A DNA stretch of 55,729 nt from Spirochaetales bacterium (GCA_016936555.1 JAFGXR010000098.1:1-55729); one strand, 5' to 3'. Counted from the stretch's first letter, positions 31,611 through 41,077 are shown. The notes: generated by a model not told the origin, from the letters alone. A program made the numbers and translations.

Positions 31611-33596
31611 GTGTATAAAAAGCTTTTTGCTGCTTTTCTGCTGTTAACATTTTCGTTATCCGTTTATGCGGATATTCAGGTTGTTCAGCTGGAAGGTGAT
31701 AGTGTGGAGATCATCTTCACCTATGAAGACGATTCTGCCGCGGCGATGAATGTTATCGGCTCTTTTGACGGATGGATCGTCCCCGGGGACCCTATGGAGA
31801 AAAACGGGCAGGGACTCTGGGAATATCGTCTGACAGCGACAGTCGACGATGAGATTCAGTACAAATTCTATGACGACGGTAACTGGATCACCGATCCCAT
31901 GGCACCGGCGGAAAAAGATGACGGTTTCGGAGGGGCGAACGGCCTGATCATTGTCGCCGATTTGCTGGGTATGAGCGAGGTCGCCGCAGCCGGCACGGAT
32001 GGTTCTGATGCCGAAGAGACCGTCGTTCCGGCTTTTAAAAGCAAGTTGAACTTCGGAATGTATACCATTCTCGGATCCAGGACCACATTTTCAACCCAGG
32101 CTGTAGCTGACAAGACAATAAAAGGCCTTGAAACGGACAGTACGGGAATCTCGGGAAAATCATACTGGAAAATCGGCGGCGATATTACGCCCCGTTCCAA
32201 CATCTGGTTTGAATTAATGGTTCTTGATGGTTATCAGCCGGTTTGGGAGCAGGACGCTACGGGTACCGTAACGACCGCTACTGATACGGGATTGAGCGGA
32301 CTGTTCACCGGATTGTTTGTAAATCCCGTTCATTTTATCGAAGGCGGTGATCCCGCTCTGAATTCAATCAAGGCGGGAATTGAAACCCCCTGGATTGAAA
32401 TCGATTCCGGGTACGGATACGCAAAACCGAGAACCCGTTCATCGGTTCTCTGGGAAACGCTGAACGAAAGAGATGCCAACGACGGCTATGTCCGCTTTGA
32501 TCTGGGATCGGAAATCTCAAAAATCGGTGATGTCGATATCGAAGCCACCTTCGCTCCCAACAAAATGTCGGGAAATCTTGGTCTCTTTTCCTGGATCGGC
32601 GCGGACTTCGGCAAGTTTAAATTCGATTTTCAATACGATGCGAAATCGGTGGCCACCGATTCTCTTGAGAACCTCTTCGAGAAATTGTATCACCAGGATC
32701 TGATCCTCGGACTGAATCTCGATCTCTCTTTCATTGAAATCTCCGCTCAGTCCATGGTCAACCTCTACAGTGAGACCGATTTTGCCTTCGGGGACAATTT
32801 TTCCGGAGAGCTTTTTGTCGAAATGGAAAATGAGAAGCGAAGTCTGGGCGCCAGCGCGGGATACCGCTATGTGGGCTCCGGATCGGAATTCCTCTTTGGA
32901 AATAATGATGATCTCGGCGACAAGGGGACCCAGGTGATCTACGCCTCTCTTTACGGGAAACCCGTAGATATGCTTAAGCTGGGATTCAATACGAGCGCGA
33001 CTCTTGTGACAGACAACCTGGATAACAATGATGTTGAGCTTTACGGGAAAATCTACTCCGATCTTGAATTGACTTCTCTCTTCGGACATACGACATGGTT
33101 CAATGCCTATGCCGACATGAAATATCTGCTGAAGAAAGATTATGTCTATGACGCCAGTCTTTCCAAATACCTTTTCCGGTACTTCGGTATGAAATTCTTT
33201 ATGGATAAACCGGCTGAGGGAATTGATGGGATGGATATCTACTACGGGCTGAATAACCGCGATGAAGAACATGTCTTCAACACTCTGATCTCAAGCTTCC
33301 GGATGTCTAATAATTTCAATGCCGAGCTGGGACTGGGGCTCAGGACTCCCAGATCCGTACTGTCTCAGACAGAAAAAGATTCAACAAACTATTTCGGTTT
33401 CTCCATCGGCGGTTCCTGGCAGATACCGGCGCCGAAAATCAAGTCCCCCGTTCTTTACGGAGCCTTTGTCTTCAATATGGATCCCTACGACGACGGAACG
33501 AACAATCTCAAAATGGAAGATTACACGACAGATGGCGGATCCGATAAATCCGATGGTTCAGCTCAGTTCAGGCTGATGATGAAATGGGACTTCTAA
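31611..33596 (+). CDS. CBM48/E-set domain fused to predicted outer-membrane beta-barrel (paralogue 1)
   Basis: 661 residues from GTG 31611 (GGAGG six bases upstream). A signal peptide (KKLFAAFLLLTFSLSVYA) is followed by a glycogen-binding-type E-set domain, about residues 22-115 (MNVIGSFDGWIVPGDPMEKN, LWEYRLTATVDDEIQYKFY), like AMPK-beta and CBM48. After an acidic linker come about 500 residues of alternating strand pattern ending FRLMMKWDF, a terminal-Phe beta-signal recognised by BamA in outer-membrane proteins. It is paralogous to the 34096 protein. Role inferred: a maltodextrin-binding porin or receptor. I do not know a described family with this architecture. Confidence 0.72.
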   Translation: MYKKLFAAFLLLTFSLSVYADIQVVQLEGDSVEIIFTYEDDSAAAMNVIGSFDGWIVPGDPMEKNGQGLWEYRLTATVDDEIQYKFYDDGNWITDPMAPAEKDDGFGGANGLIIVADLLGMSEVAAAGTDGSDAEETVVPAFKSKLNFGMYTILGSRTTFSTQAVADKTIKGLETDSTGISGKSYWKIGGDITPRSNIWFELMVLDGYQPVWEQDATGTVTTATDTGLSGLFTGLFVNPVHFIEGGDPALNSIKAGIETPWIEIDSGYGYAKPRTRSSVLWETLNERDANDGYVRFDLGSEISKIGDVDIEATFAPNKMSGNLGLFSWIGADFGKFKFDFQYDAKSVATDSLENLFEKLYHQDLILGLNLDLSFIEISAQSMVNLYSETDFAFGDNFSGELFVEMENEKRSLGASAGYRYVGSGSEFLFGNNDDLGDKGTQVIYASLYGKPVDMLKLGFNTSATLVTDNLDNNDVELYGKIYSDLELTSLFGHTTWFNAYADMKYLLKKDYVYDASLSKYLFRYFGMKFFMDKPAEGIDGMDIYYGLNNRDEEHVFNTLISSFRMSNNFNAELGLGLRTPRSVLSQTEKDSTNYFGFSIGGSWQIPAPKIKSPVLYGAFVFNMDPYDDGTNNLKMEDYTTDGGSDKSDGSAQFRLMMKWDF

Positions 33597-33612
33597 AATG
33601 GAGAAAAAGAAA

Positions 33613-34086
33613 ATGAAAAATATAATACAACTTCTTTTTGTTACACTGACAGCTGTCCTTTTTCTCAGCGGATGCGGTTCTGTTCTTCACAACGGAACAG
33701 TCATGGCTCTTGAGGAAGTGACAATCACCGGACTACCGGCCAATCCCTACGGGGAAGGGCAGACAATGGTCTTTTCCTATAACAAAGGAAACGAATGGAT
33801 TCACGACACAGATGATCTGGATAATCCCGTTTATCAGGCTGATGTCACGGCCGACGGTTCTCTGACATTCACCTTTGCGCCCCCTCTGGAAATAACAACA
33901 GCCACTCTCACATTTCTGCTCATAGACCCCGACCTTACTTGGGCTTCCCTGAAGATCGATAAAAAACACAGCGGTCTCAGCGGAGGGGATATCGAACTGG
34001 AAAACAGCTGGGGCGGGCTGGCTTCGCCGGAAACCATTGTCGGAACAGTCGATGGAGACGATGTGGAATGGGAATACCAGGAATAG
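33613..34086 (+). CDS. Small lipoprotein between the two barrel paralogues
   Basis: 157 residues from ATG 33613 (GGAG nine bases upstream; an in-frame ATG at 33598 is possible). A lipoprotein signal peptide ends in FLSGC, so the mature protein is anchored by lipid. The rest is one beta-sandwich-like domain (VTITGLPANPYGEGQTMVFS, then LTFLLIDPDLTWASLKIDKK). The linear pattern resembles a carbohydrate-binding module, with exposed Trp residues (NEWIHD, LTWASL, NSWGG, VEWEY), but no family is recognised. Position suggests an accessory of the barrel proteins. Confidence 0.7.
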   Translation: MKNIIQLLFVTLTAVLFLSGCGSVLHNGTVMALEEVTITGLPANPYGEGQTMVFSYNKGNEWIHDTDDLDNPVYQADVTADGSLTFTFAPPLEITTATLTFLLIDPDLTWASLKIDKKHSGLSGGDIELENSWGGLASPETIVGTVDGDDVEWEYQE

Positions 34087-34095
34087 GAGTAGGTA

Positions 34096-36072
34096 ATGAA
34101 TAAAAGACTAATAGCGGCCTTTGCAGCACTGCTCTGTTTAGGTATGAGCTTGTTTTCCGATGTTAAAGTGACGGACCGCGGCGACGGGACAGTGGATATT
34201 CTTTTCACCACCCCCGATGACGGATACGGGGATCTCTATCTGATCGGTTCCTTCAACAGCTGGGTTGAGCCCGGCGATGCGATGGTTCTCGGTGCGGACA
34301 ATATCTGGGAGATTTCCCTGGAAGCGGATTCTCTCGATGAAATCAAATACAAGTTTTTCTGCGACGGTGCATATATCAGTGATGTCAATGCTCCGGATGA
34401 AGTCGATGACGGATTCGGAGGATTCAACGGACTGGTCGTCGTGGAAGATCTTCTCAATGCAGAACCGGTTGTAGCCGAAGCGGCGGAAAGCGGTGAAGCC
34501 GTTGCGACCGATGTTCCCGTCAAAAGAGAAAAACTGGCATTCGGTACAGTTACCTATATCGAAAGCGAAACAAATTTCAATTCCGATCAAGGAGATTTCG
34601 AGGGAACCGATTCTCTGCTGAATTCAAAATCGGTTTGGACCTTGAAAGGCGATGCCGTCAAAAGGATGCCGGTGCACCTGGAAGTTCTCTTTTTTGAGGG
34701 GTCGGTTCCGGTCTGGGAGAAGGATCCCGCTCCGGCTGACGATACGGTTGATGGCGTGGAACTCGTCGACGGGCTCGAAAAACTCGGTGCCGGTCTGATT
34801 TTCGTGCCGGCTTATTATCTGGGCGGTAACAATCGCCCGGTCCTCGATCAGATCAGTTTCGGCTTCGATACACCCTGGATCAGTTATGAAACGGGTTACG
34901 GCAGTGCAGCCGTTCCTGCCAGGACATCTATTATCTGGGATACGATCGAGGAAGATGGAACCGATGCCGGCGATGGGTACAGTCTTTTCAGATTGGGAGA
35001 GGATCTGAGGGAAATCGGTGATTTTTCACTGGATCTCGCGGTCATGCCCCATAAGAGTCTGAATGATTATTACGGATTGACAGCATACGTTTCAGGGGAG
35101 TATGGACCGGCTGTTCTTGATTTTCAGTATAATCTGAGGACATCGACAACAGATGATCCCAAAGAGCTCTTTCAGGATCCAGCGCGGCAGGACATCATCG
35201 CCGGAGCCGGTGTCTATGTCGGTCCCCTTTCTGTGGAAACCCAGTTCCTCTATTCCATCTATCTCCAGGGCGGTACGGTAAACGCAAGACCCTTTGCCGA
35301 TAAAATGGCCCTGGAAGGACTGCTCGGGTTTGAAAAAGAAGATCTTTTCGGAGCCGAGTTGGGATTTAAATACAGAGGTTTTGCCGCGCAGATGCTTTTT
35401 GCCGACAATGACTCGGTTCTCGGTGAATCAGAAACCATGACTTTCAGCGCCGGCGGCTGGATGCAGTTCGGTAATAAAATCGTTCCGCGCCTGAATGGGG
35501 AAGCGGTCATTCCCAACGGATCGCAAGCCGGAGGGAACGTAGCCATCTCCTTCACTCCCGGTGTCGGAATCGAAATGCCCTTCGGCGAAGCAACCATGAG
35601 TCTCGACGCCTCGGTGACAATGGGTATCGATACGCAGCCCGCTGCGGGAGACAGTTCTTTTTATCTGGCCGATATCGTGGCCGATTTCAGTACCGGTATG
35701 CTTATCCCCGGAGTACTGGAAGGATTGAATATCCATTACAGCCTCGATAACAGCACGACAGATGACCTGTTCAACACCCTTCTGGCCGAAGCGGACTTTC
35801 CCTATGGTCTGAAAGCCCAGCTGGGAGCCGGTCTCCGGACAGGAGATGCTGTTGATAATCCCTTCGGTATTTTCGCCGGAGCGGCCTGGAAAATTGATGA
35901 GGAGCAGGTGTTTTCTCCTGAGCTCTACATCAATTTCACCTTCAATATGGACCCCTATGACGCGGATAACCGTACGGCTTACAAGTACGACGGCGACGGC
36001 CTCCTCGATGAAGGCTCTGCCAAATCCGATGGCAACAGCGCTCTGAGACTGGGCGTTCAGTGGTCCTACTGA
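34096..36072 (+). CDS. CBM48/E-set domain fused to predicted outer-membrane beta-barrel (paralogue 2)
   Basis: 658 residues with the same plan as the 31611 protein: signal peptide (KRLIAAFAALLCLGMSLFS), E-set domain at about 22-115 (LYLIGSFNSWVEPGDAMVLG, WEISLEADSLDEIKYKFF), linker, and a long strand-rich region ending LRLGVQWSY, a terminal-Tyr beta-signal. Matching internal landmarks (ENLFEKLYHQDLI in one, KELFQDPARQDII in the other; FNTLISSFRM and FNTLLAEADF) show they arose by duplication. AGGAGT precedes ATG 34096. Divergence in the barrel suggests different ligand sizes or partner roles. Confidence 0.72.
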   Translation: MNKRLIAAFAALLCLGMSLFSDVKVTDRGDGTVDILFTTPDDGYGDLYLIGSFNSWVEPGDAMVLGADNIWEISLEADSLDEIKYKFFCDGAYISDVNAPDEVDDGFGGFNGLVVVEDLLNAEPVVAEAAESGEAVATDVPVKREKLAFGTVTYIESETNFNSDQGDFEGTDSLLNSKSVWTLKGDAVKRMPVHLEVLFFEGSVPVWEKDPAPADDTVDGVELVDGLEKLGAGLIFVPAYYLGGNNRPVLDQISFGFDTPWISYETGYGSAAVPARTSIIWDTIEEDGTDAGDGYSLFRLGEDLREIGDFSLDLAVMPHKSLNDYYGLTAYVSGEYGPAVLDFQYNLRTSTTDDPKELFQDPARQDIIAGAGVYVGPLSVETQFLYSIYLQGGTVNARPFADKMALEGLLGFEKEDLFGAELGFKYRGFAAQMLFADNDSVLGESETMTFSAGGWMQFGNKIVPRLNGEAVIPNGSQAGGNVAISFTPGVGIEMPFGEATMSLDASVTMGIDTQPAAGDSSFYLADIVADFSTGMLIPGVLEGLNIHYSLDNSTTDDLFNTLLAEADFPYGLKAQLGAGLRTGDAVDNPFGIFAGAAWKIDEEQVFSPELYINFTFNMDPYDADNRTAYKYDGDGLLDEGSAKSDGNSALRLGVQWSY

Positions 36073-36095
36073 GTTCTGAAATTATGACCGGAGAC

Positions 36096-36148
36096 TTCCC
36101 GGGAGTTTCCCGGGAACCGGCATAAAAAAGACTGCGGAAATTCCGCAG
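36096..36148 (+). other. Two tandem intergenic hairpins
   Basis: Stem 1 is TTCCCGGGA (36096-36104)/TCCCGGGAA (36108-36116) with a 3-base loop. Stem 2 is CTGCGGAA/TTCCGCAG around a single base (36132-36148). They lie between the second barrel gene and the three-domain lipoprotein gene, with no strong U-tract after either, so they may be RNA-processing or stability elements that set different levels for the two halves of the transcript. Confidence 0.5.
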
Positions 36149-36165
36149 CCGATAAGGAGTTTTAA

Positions 36166-37374
36166 ATGAAAAAAGTGGTATTATGGCTCTTGGCTCTAAT
36201 AACAACCCTCTCTTTTGTCGCCTGTTCAAATCCGGCCGGTTCCGACGGCACCGATGATACAACAACTGACGGTCTGACTTCGGAATGGTGGATCAAGGGA
36301 AGTTTTGATAACTGGACGGATGATCCTCAACATTTTTTCACAATGGATGAGCTGGATAACAATATCCTTTCTTTTGAAATTACAGATCTCTTTGCACTCG
36401 GTTACGAATTCGTTCTGGTAAACCCCGCCGGTAATGAACTGAAAAGTGATGGCGCCATAACCCTTAACGGGGATGGTGATGCAGAGACAATTACCTATGC
36501 CGTTGATTCGGGTAACAATTTCTACTTTGATGCGGCTTACTCTTCCTACACAGTTCAGATAGATATAACTGATACAGATGCTCCTGTCATGAAGCTTATC
36601 CCCGGAGATACGACAGCTGCAGCTCCTGATTTTGCCACGCTTGCTGACAATCTCAAGATCAAAGGAGATCTTTTTTCTATCGGTTGGACTGATACAGCCG
36701 GTGATGCCGACGATGCAACGAACACTGTTACTTTCCATGTTGTTGCTGGAAGTAAAACAGGAAGTTTCGGTTTTAATTCTCTTGACGGATTCCTGAAAAA
36801 TGCAGCCGATACATCAACATATACAACAGTTGGCGACAGTTCAGGAGCTCTTGCTCTCGCAACTGACGGCAGCAACTGTACTATCGAAAATATTCCTAAT
36901 TCCGATTCGGAATTTGACATTATCGTCACGATCGATCCCGACGGAGCAACCGTTGCGGATAAATACAGCATGGAAATTGTTCTTTCAGTACTTGGAACAG
37001 TTCCTTGGGCATTTGAGGCACCTTCTGATTTCTGGCTTGTCGGAGACATCAAGGATACTGTCCTCGACGGTTGGGATGAAACTGATGCAGGACGTGTCCA
37101 GCTGACGCTCACAGATGATGTAGCCACTTATACCTGGACGGCAACTGCCGATGGCACTGCGGAATTCAAATACGCTGTAGCGGCTGAATCCGGATGGAAC
37201 AATCTCGTCGGTTATTCCGGCATTGACGGATCCGCATCGACAATCGCTGTTTCAGATGTAGGTGGGAATATCACATTTCCGGTTACTTCCGGAACTGAGT
37301 ACACCCTGACGGTAGATTTCTCAGGCACTTATACTGCTACCGGTCTGCCTGAAGTTGATGTTGCGTCAAACTAA
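36166..37374 (+). CDS. SusE/SusF-like lipoprotein with three tandem starch-binding domains
   Basis: 402 residues. A lipoprotein signal ends in FVACS (Cys at about residue 20). Three similar domains of about 110 residues follow, each opening with a hydrophobic-G-D/S-W pattern: EWWIKGSFDNWTDD, LKIKGDLFSIGWTD and FWLVGDIKDTVLDGWDE. This is the domain plan of Bacteroides SusE/SusF starch-binding lipoproteins, though it is recognised here only by pattern. The composition is unusually rich in Asp, Thr and Ala, with little Lys. Anchored in the outer membrane, it would hold starch at the surface. Confidence 0.7.
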   Translation: MKKVVLWLLALITTLSFVACSNPAGSDGTDDTTTDGLTSEWWIKGSFDNWTDDPQHFFTMDELDNNILSFEITDLFALGYEFVLVNPAGNELKSDGAITLNGDGDAETITYAVDSGNNFYFDAAYSSYTVQIDITDTDAPVMKLIPGDTTAAAPDFATLADNLKIKGDLFSIGWTDTAGDADDATNTVTFHVVAGSKTGSFGFNSLDGFLKNAADTSTYTTVGDSSGALALATDGSNCTIENIPNSDSEFDIIVTIDPDGATVADKYSMEIVLSVLGTVPWAFEAPSDFWLVGDIKDTVLDGWDETDAGRVQLTLTDDVATYTWTATADGTAEFKYAVAAESGWNNLVGYSGIDGSASTIAVSDVGGNITFPVTSGTEYTLTVDFSGTYTATGLPEVDVASN

Positions 37375-37482
37375 AAACAGAAAAAATGGTTTTTTTCAAA
37401 TAAGTTGAATAGAGCTGACTGCTGTCTCTGTTCCGGAATCTTCCGGTCTGAACAGCAGTTTAGCTCATTTCCGGGAGGTAGG

Positions 37483-39333
37483 GTGATTCGCTTTATCAGC
37501 AGATATTTATATTTTCTATTTCTCATTATTCTGATCAGTGCATCCGCCTCCTGCTCTATTATCCCCGGAACTCATACCATGCCCGCAGGCTGGGCATACG
37601 GTTCAACTTATTTAAAAACGGAAGGCTTCACCAGATTTGTTCTTTACGCTCCCGGAGCCGACTCCGTCTCACTTTCCGGATCGTTTAACGATTGGGGTGC
37701 AACGGAAATGGAACGAAGCGGCGATAATTTCTGGATCGAAATCGAAGGGGCAGGGCCAGGCGATCCCTACAAATACCGTTCCCTCTCTTTTGAAGGGGAG
37801 TGGATCGCCGATCCCTGCAGCCTTTTCATCACGAATGATTCCTACGGGAACTCTATCATCGTCGATCCTGCGGGATTGAACGCCGCGCACAACTGGTCCG
37901 ATGGATCGTGGTCCCGCCCGGACCGCGATGAGCTTGTTATTTATGAAATGCATGTCATCGATTTCACCTGGAACAACCGGTCCGGTCCGGCTCCCGGTGT
38001 GGAACCGGGGCATCAGGGCACTTTTGCCGGTGTGGCCGACCGGTCTGATTATCTGGCGGACCTCGGCATCAACGCCGTGGAACTGATGCCCGTGCAGGAG
38101 TGGCCCGGCGGTTCCTACAGCTGGGGATATAATCCCTATCTCTTTCTGGCTCTCGAGAGCAGCCTGGGGACAGGGGACGGCAGCTCCGTTATAAAAGAAT
38201 TTAAAGAAATGGTGGATACGCTTCATCAGAAGGGAATCGCCGTTATACTCGATGTGGTCTACAACCATACGACCGGGGATTCGCCTCTTTATAAAATCAA
38301 TAAAGATCAGTTCTTCGATGGAGATACGCCCTGGGGGCCGAAGCTGGACCTGACGGATGATTATGTTTTCAATCATGTCCGGGAAAGTCTGATTCATTTT
38401 ATGGATGAGTATCATGTCGACGGATTCCGCTTCGATTCCACTGAAAATATCGATGGAGAGGCTTTAAGAGATCTTGTCACGGAACTCAGCGACAGCGGGT
38501 ATGACAGTCATTATTACATTTTTGAAGAATTCAACGGAGTCCACAACGCTGCGATTCAGAGCTACAACAGCCTTTACGGTTACGCCCGAATTTCCAGCTG
38601 GGGGACCGGTTTCAAAGAGGGACTCTTCAGCGCCCTGAATGACAGCTATTATGGTTCTCTCGGCGATATCACCTACCATTCCAATTCATACGGTTTTACA
38701 TTCAGCGATTCCGCTATTACTTACGGCAGTTCCCACGATGAGGGAACTCTCTTTTATCATTCCGGTCTAAAGAGCCGATTGACCTTGACAGCTCTGACCC
38801 ATGAACTGACTTCTCTCGGCCTGCCCATGATCTGGATGGGAGACGAAATCATGCGGGACCACCGGGGGAATAATCCGGTTTCCGGCAGCGGTGTCGATGA
38901 ACTGAATAATCAGATGGACTGGGTATCGTTAATGAACTCAAATGAAGATGAATTGCAGTTCGTCCGGGACCTTCTGGCTCTCAGAAGAAATCATCCCTCT
39001 CTGAGACGGGGCCTCTCATCGCCCGATTCGCATCCGGGGAGTTTTTCCGACGGATTCGAATGGAATACCGACTGGGAATCGGGCTTTCTGGGTTACGTGC
39101 TCGGAGAACAGGGCGACAGGCCTTTTGCAATCTTCATAAATTACGGAAACAGTTCCCGAACTTTCAATGCTTTTTTTCCGGAGGACGGAAGCTGGACTCC
39201 CGTTCTCGATTCGTCGCAGCCGAAGGTTCTCGAAACAGGTACCGGACCGGCTCTGGAAGTCGCTTCCGGAAATTCTGAAATAACGGTTCCGGCCGATGGA
39301 GCACTCATATATGCCGGGCCGGTTAATCTATAA
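37483..39333 (+). CDS. Lipoprotein GH13 alpha-glucan enzyme with N-terminal CBM48
   Basis: 616 residues from GTG 37483 (GGGAGG upstream; the longer frame starts with a Cys-rich peptide without ribosome site). The lipoprotein signal ends in ASASC. A CBM48 (about 35-120, FTRFVLYAPGADSVSLSGSF) precedes the GH13 barrel with conserved regions DVVYNHTT, DGFRFDSTENI (nucleophile Asp), YIFEEFNG (acid/base Glu) and GSSHDEGT (transition-state Asp). It resembles branching-enzyme/trehalohydrolase-like members of GH13, but an extracellular lipid-anchored form suggests a debranching or amylase role. The exact activity cannot be told. Confidence 0.8.
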   Translation: MIRFISRYLYFLFLIILISASASCSIIPGTHTMPAGWAYGSTYLKTEGFTRFVLYAPGADSVSLSGSFNDWGATEMERSGDNFWIEIEGAGPGDPYKYRSLSFEGEWIADPCSLFITNDSYGNSIIVDPAGLNAAHNWSDGSWSRPDRDELVIYEMHVIDFTWNNRSGPAPGVEPGHQGTFAGVADRSDYLADLGINAVELMPVQEWPGGSYSWGYNPYLFLALESSLGTGDGSSVIKEFKEMVDTLHQKGIAVILDVVYNHTTGDSPLYKINKDQFFDGDTPWGPKLDLTDDYVFNHVRESLIHFMDEYHVDGFRFDSTENIDGEALRDLVTELSDSGYDSHYYIFEEFNGVHNAAIQSYNSLYGYARISSWGTGFKEGLFSALNDSYYGSLGDITYHSNSYGFTFSDSAITYGSSHDEGTLFYHSGLKSRLTLTALTHELTSLGLPMIWMGDEIMRDHRGNNPVSGSGVDELNNQMDWVSLMNSNEDELQFVRDLLALRRNHPSLRRGLSSPDSHPGSFSDGFEWNTDWESGFLGYVLGEQGDRPFAIFINYGNSSRTFNAFFPEDGSWTPVLDSSQPKVLETGTGPALEVASGNSEITVPADGALIYAGPVNL

Positions 39334-39348
39334 AATGAGGAGATTTTA

Positions 39349-41037
39349 ATGAAATGGAATAAGATAGGGATTGGAGCGGCTTTTCTCTCCGCCGCTGCAA
39401 TCTTTTTTACCGGCTGTGCCAGTCAAACGGAGCTGCCTCCGCCGCCGGCGCCCCGTTCTAGCGAACCGGTGGCCGATATTTCCCCCTACAGAGGAACCTT
39501 CAGTGATCTCAGGCAGAACCACTGGAACGACAGGGTCTTTTATGAGATTTTCGTAAGGAGTTTCAAGGACTCCGACGGAGACGGCATTGGCGATCTGAGA
39601 GGGATTATCGACAGCCTCGACTATCTCAATGACGGCGATCCTTCAACCGGCGATGACCTGGGCATAACAGGTATCTGGCTCATGCCCGTCAATTCCTCGC
39701 CCAGTTACCACGGCTACGATGTAACCGATTACTTTTCCATCAATTCCGACTACGGGACAATGGATGATTTCAGAGAGCTTCTTTCTGAAGCGCATAAACG
39801 GGGGATCATCGTTATCATGGACCTTGTTCTGAATCACACAAGTACGGAGCACCCATGGTTTCAGAAGAGCCGGAGCGGCGATCCCGATTACATCAATTAT
39901 TACAGATGGGCCGATGGAAGACCCGATCTGAAAGGGCCCTGGGGGCAGGATGTGTGGCACGGCGCGGGCGGAAACAGAAGCTACTATGGTTTGTTCTGGT
40001 CCGGTATGCCCGATCTGAACTACAACAATGAAAAGGTGACGGAAGAAGTCTATGATATCATCGATTTCTGGCTTTCCGATATCGGTGTCGACGGATTCAG
40101 ACTGGACGCCATTATGTATCTCATCGAAGAAGGCAATGAGCTGATGAATACCTTTTCGACTCTGAAATGGTTTGAGAATTTTCACAGTCATTACAAAGCG
40201 GTGAATCCCGATGCCTTCACGATCGGAGAAGTCTGGTCGACAACGGAAAACTCCGTGGAGTATGTGGGAGATAAAGTTGATACGGTTTTCGAGTTCGATC
40301 TGGCGTCCTCCATGGTCGGATCGGTTCAGCAGAGCCGGAATTCCGCCATCTACGCCCAGCAGGAAAACGTTCTGGAAAACTATCCCGAAAGTCAGTACGG
40401 CCGCTTCCTCACCAATCATGATCAGGACAGGATCGCAACGGTCCTCAACGGCAGCCGGGACAAACTGAAAATGGCCGCATCTCTGCTTCTGACAGGGCCC
40501 GGCGTCCCCTTTATCTATTACGGTGAGGAGATCGGAATGGAAGGGGGAAAACCCGATGAGAATATCCGCCGTCCCTATCCCTGGACCGGGACGGGCGGTT
40601 TCACATCCGGGAAGCCCTGGGAAGACTACGGTCCCGGTAAAGAGGAAAATAATCTCCAGTCCCAGAGGGGGGTTGAGGACTCTCTCTACGAACATTATAG
40701 ATCTTTGATCTCTCTCAGAAACGAAATCCCGGCGCTCCGTAAGGGCGGAACCTTCCATATCAACACAGACAGCCGGAAAGTCTATTCCTTTGTCCGATAC
40801 GATGAGGAGGAGGCTTACCTGGTCATTCTGAATCTCGGCCGGGAAATGGAAGGCCCGGGATTCTATGCGGAAAAAACTCCCTGGCCGCAGGGTTTCTCTC
40901 TGGTACCGGTGTTCGGTTCGGCAGAAGCGGCGGATCTGGAGAATCCCGATGGAGAGGGAGGATTTTCCCGCTATCAGCCATTGGACAATCTGGAGGCTTA
41001 TTCTACCTATGTCTTCCGTATTGTTCCTCATAATTAA
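39349..41037 (+). CDS. Lipoprotein alpha-amylase, GH13 (MPDLN type)
   Basis: 562 residues. The lipoprotein signal ends in FFTGC, followed by a Pro-rich linker (PPPPAPRSSEPV) and a full GH13 domain: MDLVLNHT, GVDGFRLDAIMYL (nucleophile), FTIGEVWS (acid/base) and FLTNHDQDR. The fifth conserved region reads MPDLN, the mark of the group between oligo-1,6-glucosidases and neopullulanases (GH13_36). It should cut alpha-1,4 links in starch or maltodextrins at the cell surface. GAGGAG precedes ATG 39349, 15 bp after the previous stop. Confidence 0.88.
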   Translation: MKWNKIGIGAAFLSAAAIFFTGCASQTELPPPPAPRSSEPVADISPYRGTFSDLRQNHWNDRVFYEIFVRSFKDSDGDGIGDLRGIIDSLDYLNDGDPSTGDDLGITGIWLMPVNSSPSYHGYDVTDYFSINSDYGTMDDFRELLSEAHKRGIIVIMDLVLNHTSTEHPWFQKSRSGDPDYINYYRWADGRPDLKGPWGQDVWHGAGGNRSYYGLFWSGMPDLNYNNEKVTEEVYDIIDFWLSDIGVDGFRLDAIMYLIEEGNELMNTFSTLKWFENFHSHYKAVNPDAFTIGEVWSTTENSVEYVGDKVDTVFEFDLASSMVGSVQQSRNSAIYAQQENVLENYPESQYGRFLTNHDQDRIATVLNGSRDKLKMAASLLLTGPGVPFIYYGEEIGMEGGKPDENIRRPYPWTGTGGFTSGKPWEDYGPGKEENNLQSQRGVEDSLYEHYRSLISLRNEIPALRKGGTFHINTDSRKVYSFVRYDEEEAYLVILNLGREMEGPGFYAEKTPWPQGFSLVPVFGSAEAADLENPDGEGGFSRYQPLDNLEAYSTYVFRIVPHN

Positions 41038-41077
41038 TGTTTATTTTTGCCCTTCGGGGATTTAAAAGGAGTAAGAA

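Noticed and set aside
39643-41031. 462-residue minus-strand frame opposite the alpha-amylase
   Set aside because: The plus-strand gene has all GH13 motifs and a lipoprotein signal. The opposite frame has no recognisable domain or start signal.
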